DNA from: Cerioporus squamosus
Lineage: Eukaryota > Basidiomycota > Agaricomycetes > Polyporales > Polyporaceae
Assembly: GCA_022592435.1 (NCBI GenBank)
Contig: JABYQS010000137.1
Location: 38,893-102,892, forward strand
Direction of reading: 5' to 3'
DNA length: 64,000 bases
The notes beneath the pieces were generated by a model. The model saw only the letters and a list, made by a program, of their open reading frames with translations, was not told the DNA's origin and did not search any database. This document shows, in pieces, positions 12,443-24,293 of this stretch (position 1 is its first letter; every line of letters begins with the position of its first letter). The position numbers were made by a program, and so were the translations under genes.

Positions 12443-13179
12443 CTTTCCGTGAAACGCAGGAGGTGTCCGTAGGAGATAAGTAGAGGGGTGTTGGAAGCAC
12501 CGCGGCCGGGACAATCAGCCACTGGCTTCGTGGTATTTGAGGAGCCAGCCTCACATCCGGAATGGTGTCATGGATCTCGCCGGACGAACAGCGGTCGTAG
12601 AGAACATCAATCGCGCCATTTGTCCACACGGCTGCGATAGCGGAAATGCCATGGAGGACATCCTGAGTAAGTTCATCGCAGTTCAGCACATGCACATACG
12701 CGAGACAGATGCCGCTGCGCGACCCGCGAGACGCGCAAATGCCTGCCCTGAATCGGCGTGGTCCGTGCGCGCACCCCCGAGTATAAGAGTCGTTGGCCGA
12801 CATGGGAACAACTCATACTTACCTTGATGGCACGGGCCCCTTCACGTACCTGGGTCCGTGGGCCGTGGGGGCCTCTCATAGCACGGCGACCATGTCCTCA
12901 GGGGGACCTCGCGGTTTGTACGGGCTTCGGCTCGTGCACCGTCTCAATATTTCCCTGTCCTGCTTCGGCCCTCGGGCTGGGCAGGCCACTTATTTTTTGT
13001 TTTTACGTCCTCCTAACCCTAACCCCATGGCACCTAATGTAAATCAGATTGCGCTGTATCTGGAAATATGACCTCATCCTCGCGCCTACTGTGTAACTTC
13101 GTACACTCTTCGTGTGCGCGACAGCCCAGCGAAGACAACTGCAAGCAATCTTCCCGACGACTGGCAGCTAGTCGGATCC
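12443..13179. other. Divergent promoter region
   Basis: The stretch lies between the minus-strand CoA-binding-fold gene and the plus-strand Mcy1-like gene, so it should hold both promoters. It has a T-run near 12990-13005 and a short telomere-like CCTAACCCTAACCCC at 13012-13026. No gene was seen. Confidence 0.5.
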
Positions 13180-15272
13180 ATGGGAGCTATCGAGGATTTT
13201 CTACTGACCAAGTTATATGCCAGGTCAGCAGCAAGGCAGTTATTCTATGGGGTCCTCATAGGACTTGCGCTGTCTTTGACGACGACCTCTGTGGTCACTT
13301 ACTACCGGGAGCGACGGCGAAAGCAAGTCCCACCCACGTTTGAACCTCGTCCCATCGAGTTGCGAAGCGATGAGACAGTGGACGGTGTAACGGGCTTGAT
13401 AGGTCTCTACCTCCCGTGCTTCGAAGCCTATGCATGTGGTATGCTCACGGCATGTTGCTCGCAGGCAACACACCTCTAGTACGGATACAGTCGCTCAGCA
13501 ATGCGCTGGGTGTCGAAATCCTGGGAAAAGCCGAGGTATCTACCCAGTTCACCCGCATACAAGCCCCGTACTGTGCTCACTGACATCACCTTCAGTTCAT
13601 GAACCCGGGTGGAAGTGTCAAAGACCGCGTCGCGCTTCGAAGTGAGCGGTCCAAGCCTTGAGATCCTCCACAAGCTAATCATAGAGACCGCCCACAGTGA
13701 TTGCAGACGCAGAGGAACAAGGCCTCTTGCATCCACATACCGGTTCTCGTATCTTCGAGGGCACAGTAGGCTCGACCGGTATATCCATCGCAACTATCGC
13801 CCGAGCAAAGTAGGACTCTTCTCTTCCTCTGCCGGAGACAGTTCTAACATCAGCGTTCTCAGAGGATATGAAGCCAGTGAGTCACATCGCATGTACTATG
13901 GTTGTCCCGACAAGGTTGACACATACGGGCTAGCGATTATCATGCCAGATGATGTTGCTGAAGAGAAGGTCAAAGCGCTTCTCGCTCTCGGCGCGCGTGT
14001 TGAGCGTGTGCGCCCTGCAAGCATTGTGGACAAGAAACAGGTTCGCACTCGGGTACTCCAGCACGATGCCATCGCTGATTCATCCTACAGTTCGTCGTAC
14101 GTGATATCACGTCGGCAATAAGCCTGTGTACGCGTGCACTGATCACGCCCAACCTCTGACTAGAACCTTGCGCGTGAGCGAGCGCAGAACTTCGGATCCG
14201 ACCCGGAAGATCCAGCACATCCCACACACCCCCATCGCGGACATCTCATCCCTACTGCGTCCTCATCTGTGGTCGTCACCACAACCGCGGATGAGGCTCT
14301 GGCAGACAATGCCCTTATGAGTCCGAAGGAGGAGCGCGAGTTCGCGATGAAACCACGAGGTTTTTTCGCCGACCAGTTCGAGGTATGTTGGATTTCGCAT
14401 GCAATCCAGGGTATGTTTACCGGCTGTCAAATAGAATCGGAGCAACTACTACGCCCACCTGGACGGCACGGGACCGGAAATTTGGAGACAGACGAGTGGG
14501 TGGATCAATGCCTTCGTGTCTGGGGCTGGCACCGGGGGCACAATCGCTGGAACCGGACAGTACCTCAAGTCGAAGGAGAAGGACATCGTTGTGGCGCTCT
14601 CCGACCCTGAGGGGAGCGGGCTGTACAACAAGGTCAAGTACGGCGTATTGTTCGATCGCAAGGAGGCAGAGGGCACCAAGAGACGGCACCAAGTCGACAC
14701 GGTTGTGGAGGGCATGTGAGCCAGACCTCCGCTCGAGATCTGACATGAATGCGGCACGCTGACCCCGCGTCCTTCAGCGGTATCAACAGGCTGACGCACA
14801 ACTTCGAACTCGCCTTGCCGATAATTGATGAGGCGTTCCGGTATGCTACCCTCCGCTGAACGGCTGACCTTGTGAACTGATCGTTGCGGATATGCAGTGT
14901 GAGCGACGCGGAGGCAGTTGCCATGTCGCGCTATCTCGTGCACCATGACGGGCTGTTCCTCGGCTCTAGCAGCGCATGCAACCTCGTTGCCTGCATCAGG
15001 CTCGTGAAGAAGATGGGCTGGAACAACGGCGAGCGCATCGTCACCATCCTGCAAGTCCCCCGCCTGTTTCTTCTCTTGAGCAGTAAGCTGAGCTCCATTC
15101 AGGTGCGACTCTGGCAGCAGACACTACTCAAAGTTCTGGTAAGTCCTTTGAGTATTTCCAACGCATCGCCAGTCGTTTAACTCTGGGTTACAGGAACGAC
15201 GAATACCTCGCGAAAGCGAACATCCCTGTGGACATGGACATCATCGACCGACTGCTTGCCGAAAAAGCCTGA
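13180..15272 (+). CDS. Membrane-anchored cysteine-synthase-like enzyme (Mcy1 type)
   Basis: Twelve exons join in frame (13180-13402, 13465-13535, 13596-13641, 13698-13809, 13863-13876, 13934-14040, 14164-14382, 14435-14715, 14778-14840, 14898-15050, 15103-15138, 15194-15272), giving 467 residues. The protein is a fold-type II PLP enzyme of the cysteine synthase/CBS family. NTPLVRI, PGGSVKDRV (PLP lysine), EGTVGSTGIS (phosphate loop), SGAGTGGTIAG and GSSSACN are all visible. A hydrophobic segment at about residues 22-40 precedes the catalytic domain, as in yeast Mcy1/YGR012W of the mitochondrial outer membrane. The Ser/Thr/Asp-rich insert around residues 205-255 is typical of fungal members. 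Exon 5 is only 14 nt, and intron 11 is a GC-AG intron. Whether it makes cysteine in vivo is not settled for this family. Confidence 0.9.
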
Positions 15273-15730
15273 ATGCTGCATCTGAAAACACCCCACGCAG
15301 TTCGCAGCCAACCCGGTGAACAGCGTGTTTGCAATCGAATGACGGATGCTCGCATGGATAGTGTACAAATGCGATATTCTACAGGACAAGTATAGTAAAC
15401 AGCACGATAGCAATAAGGACAACAGCGTCAGTCGAGTACGATACAGACAGAGGGGTACGTATGTCACGCAGAAGAGCATATAACCAGAGTCCGGATCCAT
15501 GCTCTTACGTCGAGGGCTATCAACTGGGCCCGGACCCAGGCCACGAGCCCCCGGAAGTCCCTAGAGTCGGAAGGGTGGGCTGCGAGCTCGACGCAGACCC
15601 GAGCGGGACGGTCGTGAACGGCGGCGGGCGTGGGGAAACGCGTGCGAGTGAGTCCTTGCTCGGGGACGCGCTCAGCGAAGGCGTGGCGGACAGTCGGCTA
15701 CAGGGAGGGCTTGTCAGCAGCACGCGAGTC
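15273..15730. other. Convergent 3' region
   Basis: About 460 nt between the tails of the Mcy1-like gene (plus) and ADA2 (minus). It probably holds both 3' UTRs. I see no gene in it. Confidence 0.5.
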
Positions 15731-18064
15731 TCATGTGGCGAGGGGGCCGTACCTCACATCGCCTGAGGATCCGGCAGCACTTGCCCCAGCGGCGCCAGCT
15801 TGAGCTTGATTCTGGGCACCAGCCCCAGGTCCACCTCCTGCAGCTGCCGCGGCGGCGGCGACCATGGCCGCGCTGCCGAGCTGGAGGTACCCGGCCTGGA
15901 CGAGGAAGTCCCATACGCGGCTAACTTTGTTTACATCGAGTTTGACGAGCTCGCGGGCCTCGCGCCGGCGGAGCTTACCACCGCGACGAGCGTACTCGCG
16001 CACGAGCGTCTCCTTGATGACGAGGTACGGCTTGGGCATGATGCGCAGCGCGGAGCAAAGGGTCTGTTCTTCGGGCGTGAGGAGGTGTAGAGAGGGACTG
16101 TTAGCGAGGTTGAGAGGGGCAGCTGGTCCCAGGGAACATGCGTGAGCTGTGGTTGAAATGGGCGAGGAACGTAAGAGTACGTACGCATCTTCCGTGATGG
16201 AGGTACCGTCCCGGAGACGCTGGGCTTTGGTGTCACTTCGCGGTCGTCTCCCTCTCCGGCGACCCGCCGTGGATCGGCGGACGAAGCACGAGCGCCGCCC
16301 AGACGACGCTCTGGGAAATAGTCTCGCTGCGCATACTGGTTCTTGACGGCAGCCTGCGAGGATATCAACTTCAGTCATAGATACACCAACGGACGAGGAA
16401 AGCCACGACGCACCCGCTTCTGGAAGTCGGCCTCGTACTTCTCAATGTCTGCTGGCGTGCGCAGGCCGAGGGTACGATATAGCTGGAGCTCCTTGATGCG
16501 TTTCCTGAGCATGTGTTCGTCTGCGTGGCGGTGCCGAGGTCAGCTGAGTAACGGAGTCATCGCAGGGTTACGGGCTTTCAATAGACGTACAGAGGATGTC
16601 GGCCTGGAATTGCTCAAAGTCTTCGGCAGTTTGCAGGCGGGCGAAGGGGCGCAGTCGGTGCAAAATGTCCTTCTCTTCCTTAGACCGTTTCTTGTCTGCC
16701 GCTTGCATCTACAAGGACGTGTCAGCATCTCAAGCGAGACGTGCAAGGCGAGGCGAGGCGAACCTGCTTGTAGTTGAGCAGCCCCCTGTCGAACATGATG
16801 CTCTTCGCCTCGAGTCGCTTGTCCACACGTTGGTAGTACGACTCCAGCAGTGTCAGCTTGAACGTGAGGGACTCCTTGGTCTCGAAGGGGGGCGGCTGCG
16901 TCTGCTCGTCGCCATCGTCCGCCTCGTCGCTCTTCTTCTCGTCGTCCGGCTTCGAGCTCGTATCGCGGCGAGGAGTGTCACCATTCGAATGGTAGCCGTT
17001 GGCCATACTACCGTTCACGATGCCATTGGGTAACCGCTTCCCGGGGAATACGTCCTTTGCCTTCATCTCCTCTTCCCAGCGTGCACGCGCCTTGACGTCC
17101 ACGTCATTCTCGTCTTCGGGTATCTGGTCCCCGCCCCACTCTAGACACACACCGAACTCGAGGTCCTTGACAATGTCCTCCGCCTCATTGTCGAGCTCGT
17201 GTTCAAACTCCAGTCGACCTGGGAGGAACGTGGCCACTTCGTGCACGCCGGGGGCGGACACGGGCGCAACCTTGTGTGGTGGAGGTGCGTTGGTGGACAT
17301 GGAGGATATTCGTCTGCGCTTGCGTTCTTGAAACTCGGCGGGGTCGATGTCGAAGTCCACATCCGTTCGCTGCGGGCGCGACGAGAACGAAAGACGCAGA
17401 ACGTCAGTGGGGGCAGATCAAGGAGGACGGAACTTAGACGCACAGGTAGGGGCCAATTGGGGGACTCAATATAGACAGAATAATAATGCTTCTCTACCTC
17501 CTCCTTTGTCCTGGTTCCGACGTGTTCCGATATGGCCTGCCAGTTACCAAGACCCTGGAGGGTAATCCCTTCGAGCAGGAGGAGCTCCCTTGGAAGTGTC
17601 AGTACGAGAGCGAGTCTGGACAAACGCCGAACTCACTCATCTGCACCCCAGTCGTCGACGAATATTGGGTACGAATGTAGTTCCTAAGGGGCATGGTAAG
17701 TCAGACGAACATCTCGTCGGGGCACGAGTCCGACTTACCACCACGCGATAAGCATGCCCGCGTTTGTGGTTCCCAAACTCCTTGCCCGCACAAAAACAGG
17801 CAGGACAGATATCCACCCCGTCTCCGGCCTCGCAGGCAGGGTCGGCGCATTTTATGCGGATGGAATGGGTGAGGTCGCAGGCGCAGGAGTCGCATTCGAT
17901 CTGCAAGCCAGGCTCGCTCACAGCTATTACGTAATCAAATGCAAGGTGCGTGAGAAACCCAGCGCGCAGGCTAGAAACGGGCCACAAGATCCCTTGCGAT
18001 TAAACCACCACTCACTCTGAATTTCCTCCGGCTGGTACTGTCTCTTCCGGTGCGTCACCGTCAT
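15731..18064 (-). CDS. ADA2: SAGA/ADA transcriptional adaptor Ada2
   Basis: Nine exons join in frame: 18064-18016, 17923-17739, 17683-17637, 17588-17444, 17369-16764, 16708-16591, 16520-16414, 16353-16185 and 16122-15731, giving 605 residues. Domain order is diagnostic of Ada2. A ZZ zinc finger comes first (residues ~22-75; CDSCACDL, CPACF, HKRGHAYRVV). The SANT domain follows (~95-140; WGADEELLLLEGITLQGLGNW, KEEVEKHYYSVY). Next is the Ada2 middle region (FLPGRLEFEHE, EDIVKDLEFG), and last the SWIRM domain (~500-580; LLTPEEQTLCS, YLVIKETLVREY, DVNKVSRVWDFL). Ada2 binds Gcn5 and stimulates histone H3 acetylation in SAGA/ADA. The C-terminal tail after SWIRM is Ala/Gly/Gln low-complexity. It lies head-to-tail with a small gene at 18165-18539, only 100 nt upstream. 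Confidence 0.96.
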
Positions 18065-18164
18065 TCTTCAGCGAAAGAATCAGCCCAATTGACCGAAAAT
18101 TGGTCGTTCTAGGGGGTGTGGCTTCGGATGGTAGCAGGATCGTGATATTCCACGAGGAATGCCG

Positions 18165-18539
18165 CTAGGGCGGGCCCTCAGACTTGTGAATGTCGTGCGC
18201 GATCCGGGGCAACGCGTAGAATAGCAGAATTAACCAAGGTATGTTGGACAGTGGCGGGACGAGGTCGGGGTGGTTCCGGTCGTTGTGGACGTCTTTCTCG
18301 GCGATGTAGCGCGATGGCGAGGTCCCCAGAGTGCCACTATTGATGGACAAGATGCGTTTGGTGAGCCCGGAGTCGTCGAGCACAGTGAAGGTGGAGGAAA
18401 TGGCTGTCGTCGTCGTCGTCGACGGCGGCGGCGACAAGGCGTATGCCGCCGCTTTGGCAAACACGGCCAAACAACGCGTCTCACCGGCGCCAATGTGCAT
18501 GCGTGTGTACCGGGCGTCTGTCCTGTCTGCTGCAGCCAT
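18165..18539 (-). CDS. Small protein of unknown function with C-terminal hydrophobic segment
   Basis: A single uninterrupted frame from the ATG at 18539 (MAAADRTDARYTRMHIG) to the stop at 18165 encodes 124 residues. It carries a Thr run encoded by a CGT/CGA-type trinucleotide tract around 18405-18425, then TVLDDSGLTKRILSIN, and a hydrophobic stretch near the C-terminus (NIPWLILLFYALPRI) that could be a membrane anchor. It fills the gap between ADA2 (start 18064, same strand) and CTR9 (start 18677, opposite strand), so it would share a 137-nt bidirectional promoter with CTR9. I do not recognise the family. The hydrophobic tail and well-placed start favour a real gene, but a chance frame cannot be excluded. 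Confidence 0.5.
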   Translation of the reverse strand: MAAADRTDARYTRMHIGAGETRCLAVFAKAAAYALSPPPSTTTTTAISSTFTVLDDSGLTKRILSINSGTLGTSPSRYIAEKDVHNDRNHPDLVPPLSNIPWLILLFYALPRIAHDIHKSEGPP

Positions 18540-18676
18540 CGTCCGTCTCCTCCTGCTCACAGACCTCAGGGTGATCCCCTGCCTTCCTCTTGCTGGGTTT
18601 CTGCACTCTGTCTGCTGCTCCGACGCTGCTGTAGTCTGCGGACAACGTCTCGCGACCTCAAGACGACAAGCACGAC

Positions 18677-21600
18677 ATGAGCGACACCGCGTCCCCTCCG
18701 CCACCTGGGCGCACCATTGACATCGAACTCGGAGGACAGGAGGTCATCACCGTCGAGCTCGACAGCCTCGATCCTCAGCCAGACGACCTGATTGACCTGC
18801 TTAGGGAGGGCCAGTGTAGAGTGGGAATATGGCTGCGACTCGCCGCGGAGTATTGGAGGAGAGGACTCCTGGATGCAGCAGACAAGATTGCTCAGGCCGC
18901 GAAAACGAGTGCGTTGTAGCCTGTAACGCTCCATCACCGATCTCATCCCTGTTCAAGGTCTGGAAGCAAGCGGCAACACTGCCTCTTTGGTCCCGGTGTA
19001 TTCGTTTATGGCGAACCTGCAGATAGCTCGTGCCGGGAAGGCACCGAAGCTCATCCTCCCGCATGCTGGTATGTTCTACCTGAAGTGCAATTTTAGTACT
19101 GTTGCCCAATTCTGTGCCTCGAAGTCCATGACAGTATGATTGCGGAAAAGCCTCGAGAACACTACAACCGAGAAGCTGCGTCTCACTTCAACACCGGACA
19201 AAATCTGATACAAGAGGCGAACACTGCTGGAACGTCGGTACTGTCCCACCTGACAAGAGGCATCCTCTACTTGAGTCTTGGCAAATGGGAGGACGCCGGG
19301 AGAGCGTTCGACACCATTCTGATGGAGAAGCCAACCAACATCCCCGCTCTGCTCGGCAAGGTCGAAGCTATACATCCCCGTCCTAGACCATTACTCACTA
19401 CGGGGTACAGGCGAAACTTGCATATGCGCGCCGTCAATATCCGCAGTCCCTCAAGTTGTTCCAGCGTGTATTGCAGCTGAATCCCAGCACTCTGCCGGAT
19501 CCCCGGATTGGCATCGGTTTGTGCTTCTGGTCGATGGACCACAAGGCGAAGGCGAAGGCTGCCTGGGAGCGCAGTGTTGAAGTGGTGCGTCTCTCCTTCC
19601 AGCATGTCAAACATTCCGGGTGCGATTGTCTGCCGCAGAATCCTGGAGAGTGGTCCGCAAACCTCCTGCTCGGCCTCGAAGCGCTGAACGCGAGCAAGAA
19701 CGAGAGTCAGTCCATGGAGGAGCGCCGGGCAGACTTGGTGAAAGGTACTAGTCTGATCGAGCGGGCGTTCAAGGCCAACCCGCGCAACTCCGCCGCTGCG
19801 AACGCGCTGTGTGAACTGCTCTTGCAGAAAGGAGATACCAAACGTGTGAGTCCGATTGTAGCGAACAGCTGATCGGACGTCTACTCACTACGGGTAACAG
19901 GCTTTTAAACTCGCGGAGCGCACCATACAATTCGCGGACGTCAAAGGTATCTTGTGTGACGGTTACATCCGCGCTGGTCGGGTGTGCCACAGGGCCGGTT
20001 CTATCAAGGAGGCGACCGCGCATTTCAACAGGGCGAAAGAAGCACGACAGGACAGTGTCTTGGCGACAGTCGGCCTTGCGCAGATGCAGCTCAAGAATGG
20101 TGAGCGAGAACACTGCGTGTTCGGTGCTTCGCTGACGTGATATCAGATGAGGCTGCCGCCGCCATCCATACGTTGGACAGCTTCCTGCAGGCCCCGACGA
20201 ACCCGAAGTCGATTGAACTAACTGCGATGCTTGCGTCAATACGGGCGAGCCCTCGGCCAGGCATGAGCAGTGCCGACAAACAAGAGGATAAGGCTCGCGC
20301 ACGGGAGTTGTTCGACCGCGTGACGAAGGCCCTTGGCGCGGTTGGCGACCCTCTTGCGCAGACAAACGGCCACACGCAGGGCTTGTCTTCTTCAGCTCGC
20401 AAGCTCGGGGAGGACACCGAGATGTATATCGAAATCGCAAAGCTCTACCAGGACGACAATCTCGAGCGCATGGAACGCGCGTACAAGCAGGCCCTGCAAA
20501 ATAGCGAAGCGTCGGGATCACCGGATCCCCGACTGGTGAACAATCTCGCTGCTTTGGAGCATCTGCACGAACATCTCGACGAGGCGCGGAATCTGTACGA
20601 GCGGGCCTTAACGCACGCCGCAAGCTTAGACCAGTCTATGGCGGAGGCGATGTCGACCTCTATCCTCTACAATCTTGCACGGGTGTATGAGGATCACGGC
20701 GAGACGGCGAAGGCAAAGGAGGCGTACGGCAAGCTCCTTGCACGACACCCAGAGTATGTCGATGGTGAGTGCTTGGTATGCGATACGTGTTCTGTTCATG
20801 CTCTGACTATGTTGCAGCCAAGATCCGACTAGCCCAGATGCTCGCCGACCTCAACCAGTACAACGAAGCTCACGACCTCTTCAAGCAAGCGCTATCCTCG
20901 CAGCCCAACAACCTCAACCTACGCGCGTTCTACACCCACTTCCTCATCCAGTTTAACCAGTCGAAGAACGCCAAGGACTTCGTCTTCCTTACCCTCCGCG
21001 ACCACGACAAGTACGACCTCTACTCAATATGCGCTGTGGCGTGGTTGCAGTATCATACAGCTCGTGAAAACCGCGATGGCAGCCCCGAGGGCATCAAGGA
21101 CCGGCGGCGCAGCTTCCAGCGAGCAGCCGAATACTACCAGAAAGCCTTGCAGATCGACCCGCTCTGCGCCGTCGCCGCCCAGGGCCTGGCAATTGTTGTG
21201 GCGGAAGACGCGCTGGGCAATCTCGGGGGCGCGCTCGGGCCCATCACGAACGACGAGGGCGCGAAGAGGCTGAAGAACTCGCGGGAGGCGCTTGACATCT
21301 TCGCGAAGGTGCGCGAGTCCATCAACGACGGGAGCGTGTATGCGAACATGGGCCACTGTTACTATGCGCGGGATGAGTATGACCGAGCGATCGAGAGTGT
21401 GAGTGTGCTAAAAGTCAAAGTTCTCTGTTGTGAGGCGCGGATGCTGAAGTGGTTGTGATCGGGTTGCAGTATGAGACAGCGTCGAGGAGGTTTTATGGCG
21501 GGCGGGACGTGGCGGTGCTGCTTTGCTTGTGCCGAGCGTGGTACGCGAAGGCGAACAAGGACCAGTCGTTCAGCGCGATAACGACCGCGCTGCAGTACGC

Positions 21601-22685
21601 CCAGAAGGTTTGTGACAGCCTTTTGGCGTACATATTTGAACCTGGTACTGATGATTGGCTGTATTCTTCAGGCGCTGCACTTGCATCCGACGGACAAGGC
21701 TATCTTGTACAACATTGCTATGATTCAGCAGAAGGCAGCCGAGTTGATGATGGCCGTGCCCCCCGCGAAGCGCTCTTTGAAGGATCTTCAGAGGGCCATC
21801 GAGCAGGCCGCGCATGCGCAGAAGTAGGCTTCTCCTTGTGTTGTTTCACGCCGTCGACTGACACATCTTCCAGGCTCTTTGGCTCTCTTGCTGCTGATGC
21901 GTCACATATGGTTCCATACAGCCGGGAAATTGCAGACCAGCGTCGGAAGTACGGCGACAGCATGCTTCGGCGATGCGAGGAGCATCTCTCGACGCAGAAG
22001 CAGTATGAGGCAGAGTCGCAGGCCAAGGTGCAGGCTGCACGGCAGAGGCGACAGGAGGAGAAGGAGCGGCAGGAGGCTGCTGAGGTACGTCTTAGCTCAA
22101 GTCCTGAACCCGATATGACCATATTGACGATAATCTGCGTCTCTTCAATGTACAGCGTGAACGCCTCGAGGAGTTGCGCAAGCAGGCAGAGAAGCTCGCG
22201 GAGGAGCGTCGGATTGCAAGGGAGCAGGCACTCGAGTGGACGAGAGAGGTGAAGCGGATGGAGAGCGACGAGGAACGCGAGAAGGCGGCGAAGAAAGCGA
22301 AGCGCGGGAAGCGGTCGGAGAACGTGAGTGGAGACGAGGGTGCGGAGGGGAGAAGAAAAAGAGGCGTGGCAAGATCAAGAAGTCTGAGTCTGATGGGGAG
22401 GACCAGGCCTGAGGCGCTGTTCAGTGGAGACGAGGAGGAGCAAAAGCCTCGGAAGGTGTGTCATGATCGTCATCTGCGTCGATCGGCTACTGATACATAG
22501 ATCACCTCGCAGCGGACTAAGAAACGGGCGGTCAGGGATGATGATGACGAGGAAACAGCACCAGCTGTGCCTCGGAAGAAGCAGTAGTAAGTGGGCCCTC
22601 GAGATGTCCCCGGAACGATAACTGAAAGGACACCCACAGCAAAAGCAAAGAGACTATATCGGACTCCGACGAGGAGATGTCATGA
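18677..22685 (+). CDS. CTR9: Paf1-complex subunit Ctr9 (TPR protein)
   Basis: Fourteen exons join in frame: 18677-18908, 18958-19068, 19125-19360, 19411-19584, 19639-19845, 19901-20099, 20147-20764, 20818-21398, 21470-21607, 21672-21823, 21874-22084, 22156-22455, 22501-22586 and 22640-22685, giving 1096 residues. Most of the protein is tandem TPR repeats (for example GIGLCFWSMDHKAKAKAAWER, GRVCHRAGSIKEATAHFNRA, GHCYYARDEYDRAIES). A long charged helix follows (RRQEEKERQEAAE, ERLEELRKQAEKLAEE) and then a Lys/acidic tail ending DSDEEMS. Ctr9 scaffolds the Paf1 complex on elongating RNA polymerase II and supports H2B ubiquitination and H3K4 methylation. In exon 12 a 65-nt stretch (22345-22410) appears to be read in the wrong frame between two compensating indels. 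The gene end is 128 nt from the convergent HIT-finger gene. Confidence 0.96.
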
Positions 22686-22813
22686 ACCCTGTCCCTTTGC
22701 CCCTTGTCGTCCATGCTGTGTACATATGTGGTTCTGTCCTGTGCTTTGTGTATCCATCATCATCGTAGTACATCTGTAATGCATACTCCCATCGACCGTG
22801 ACGGCTCTTGCGA

Positions 22814-23695
22814 TCAATCGCCCCAGTCAAGACCCAGCATGCCTCCTTCCCACTCCGCACAGGCGCCTTCGACAGCCTCCGCCAGTTGTCGAAGTGCGTC
22901 ACGATCCTCGTTGGACGCATGCCCGAGCGAAGCTAGGGCATGGCTGCGATTTCCTCCGACGCCGAGTGCTTCTTGAAGAGCAAGCTCTCGCTCTTCTCCT
23001 CGCAGCGCATCGATAGACCGTAGGATGTCCCTCAATCGAGGATTTGATGTGATGACTCGACGGACCGTTTGCGACGTTGCTGATATAACTATGAGCTATG
23101 CACGATGCTTGGCAGACTGAGACGACCGACCTATGGCTTCGTATTGAGGTAATTGCAAAGGTTTCGGATCGTCGCGTTTTAAGGGGTCTGGATAGGCCGA
23201 CTCTTCTGGTACGTAGGGCCACTTGAGCGATGCGAGCGACCTCAGAGGTGGTTCCCCCTGCTCTACCGGCTTTTTGCCCTTTGCTTCCTCTGTTGAAGAA
23301 GTCTCTCCGGGAGCAGCTAGCGAAGAGACGTCGCGTCAGCTATGGGCACGCAATCTAAGCCAGACAATGTCCCGCATACCCTCTGTAGACTTCGGCTCAA
23401 GCGTGTTTGCAGATGTAGACGTTCCATAGTCCGAAGTAGTAGCGGATGAAGGCGTGCCCGTGCATACATCTGTCGAGACTACGAGGTGAAAGCAGAGTCC
23501 CGGGTAGATAGATCGGTACACACCTTTATGACGCTTGTAGCATGTTACGGAGCAGCTGTCGAGCACGATTGTCAACGCCTACAAGTACAAGAGGAGAGCC
23601 CACATCATTTACTAGACGAGGTTGCATTTGGCACATGTGTACTTGGATTCAGCTGCGTCGCAAACCTGGCACAATGCACGTTTTGGAGGAGCCAT
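22814..23695 (-). CDS. HIT-type zinc-finger protein (ZNHIT3/Hit1-like)
   Basis: Five exons join in frame: 23695-23613, 23555-23524, 23469-23380, 23316-23131 and 23079-22814, giving 218 residues. The N-terminal zf-HIT is complete across the first intron: CQVCDAAESKYTCAKC, then YCSVTCYKRHK. The middle is Ser/Thr/Glu-rich. The C-terminal helical part has SLKWPYVPEESAYPDPLKRDD, then NPRLRDILRSIDALRG and EERELALQEALG, the arrangement seen in ZNHIT3-type proteins. Yeast Hit1 and human ZNHIT3 help assemble box C/D snoRNPs together with Rsa1/NUFIP. It is convergent with CTR9. Assignment to ZNHIT3/Hit1 rather than another zf-HIT member rests on size and the C-terminal pattern. Confidence 0.85.
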
Positions 23696-24293
23696 GTCCT
23701 GCCAGAGAAGAGTGTCAGCATCGCCGCGACTCACATTGTTCAGGCAGCTCTCTCGCACCCCAGGACTCACGTTGGATGTTTCTATCAAACCGGGTGATGA
23801 CCGGTTGTCGTAACGGCGTTAGTAAGATCTCAATCTGAGGTCCATGCGCGAGGTCGCTTTCCCACGCTCCTACAAACCCCGCTTGTGGCAGTGTATTCCT
23901 CAAGTTCTCTCCGCTCATGCACATGGTCACAAGTTTTGTCCTGACAGCCATTACTATCACAGCAGTCAGACATAGCTGTGGTTAAGTATCCGATGGTGAG
24001 GCAATGGCGGTTCGGAGACGGACGCTTCTCTCGCAGCATAAAACAGCGGCTGACGACTACGTCAGCGATCCCTCCTCCTCCTCCTCCTCCATCAAGATAC
24101 GTAGCGTGCATGGTATTCCAATTGAACTGGTCTGGCTCGGCCGTAACACAACGATGGGCTGCTACCAGGCTGACATATCGGGCTTACGTTGTTGGCCAGC
24201 CTCCAAACAGCTCCACAAGTTCGCCCTCGCCGCCGGCGGACCATCTCCATGGAACTTGCCTTCGTACGACCACAATCGTATCTACTCACCATG
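23696..24293. other. Divergent promoter region
   Basis: About 600 nt between the starts of the HIT-finger gene (minus) and the small membrane-protein gene (plus). It contains a TCC repeat near 24073-24092. No gene was seen. Confidence 0.45.

Noticed and set aside
13012..13026. Telomere-like CCTAACCCTAACCCC
   Set aside because: Only about two units, inside an ordinary divergent promoter region; too short for an interstitial telomere and expected by chance at this scale.
22322..22377. GTGAGT in CTR9 exon 12 as an intron donor to explain the frame oddity
   Set aside because: Any acceptor downstream (for example after AAGATCAAG) lacks a pyrimidine tract, and the frame would still hit a stop; a pair of small indels fits better.
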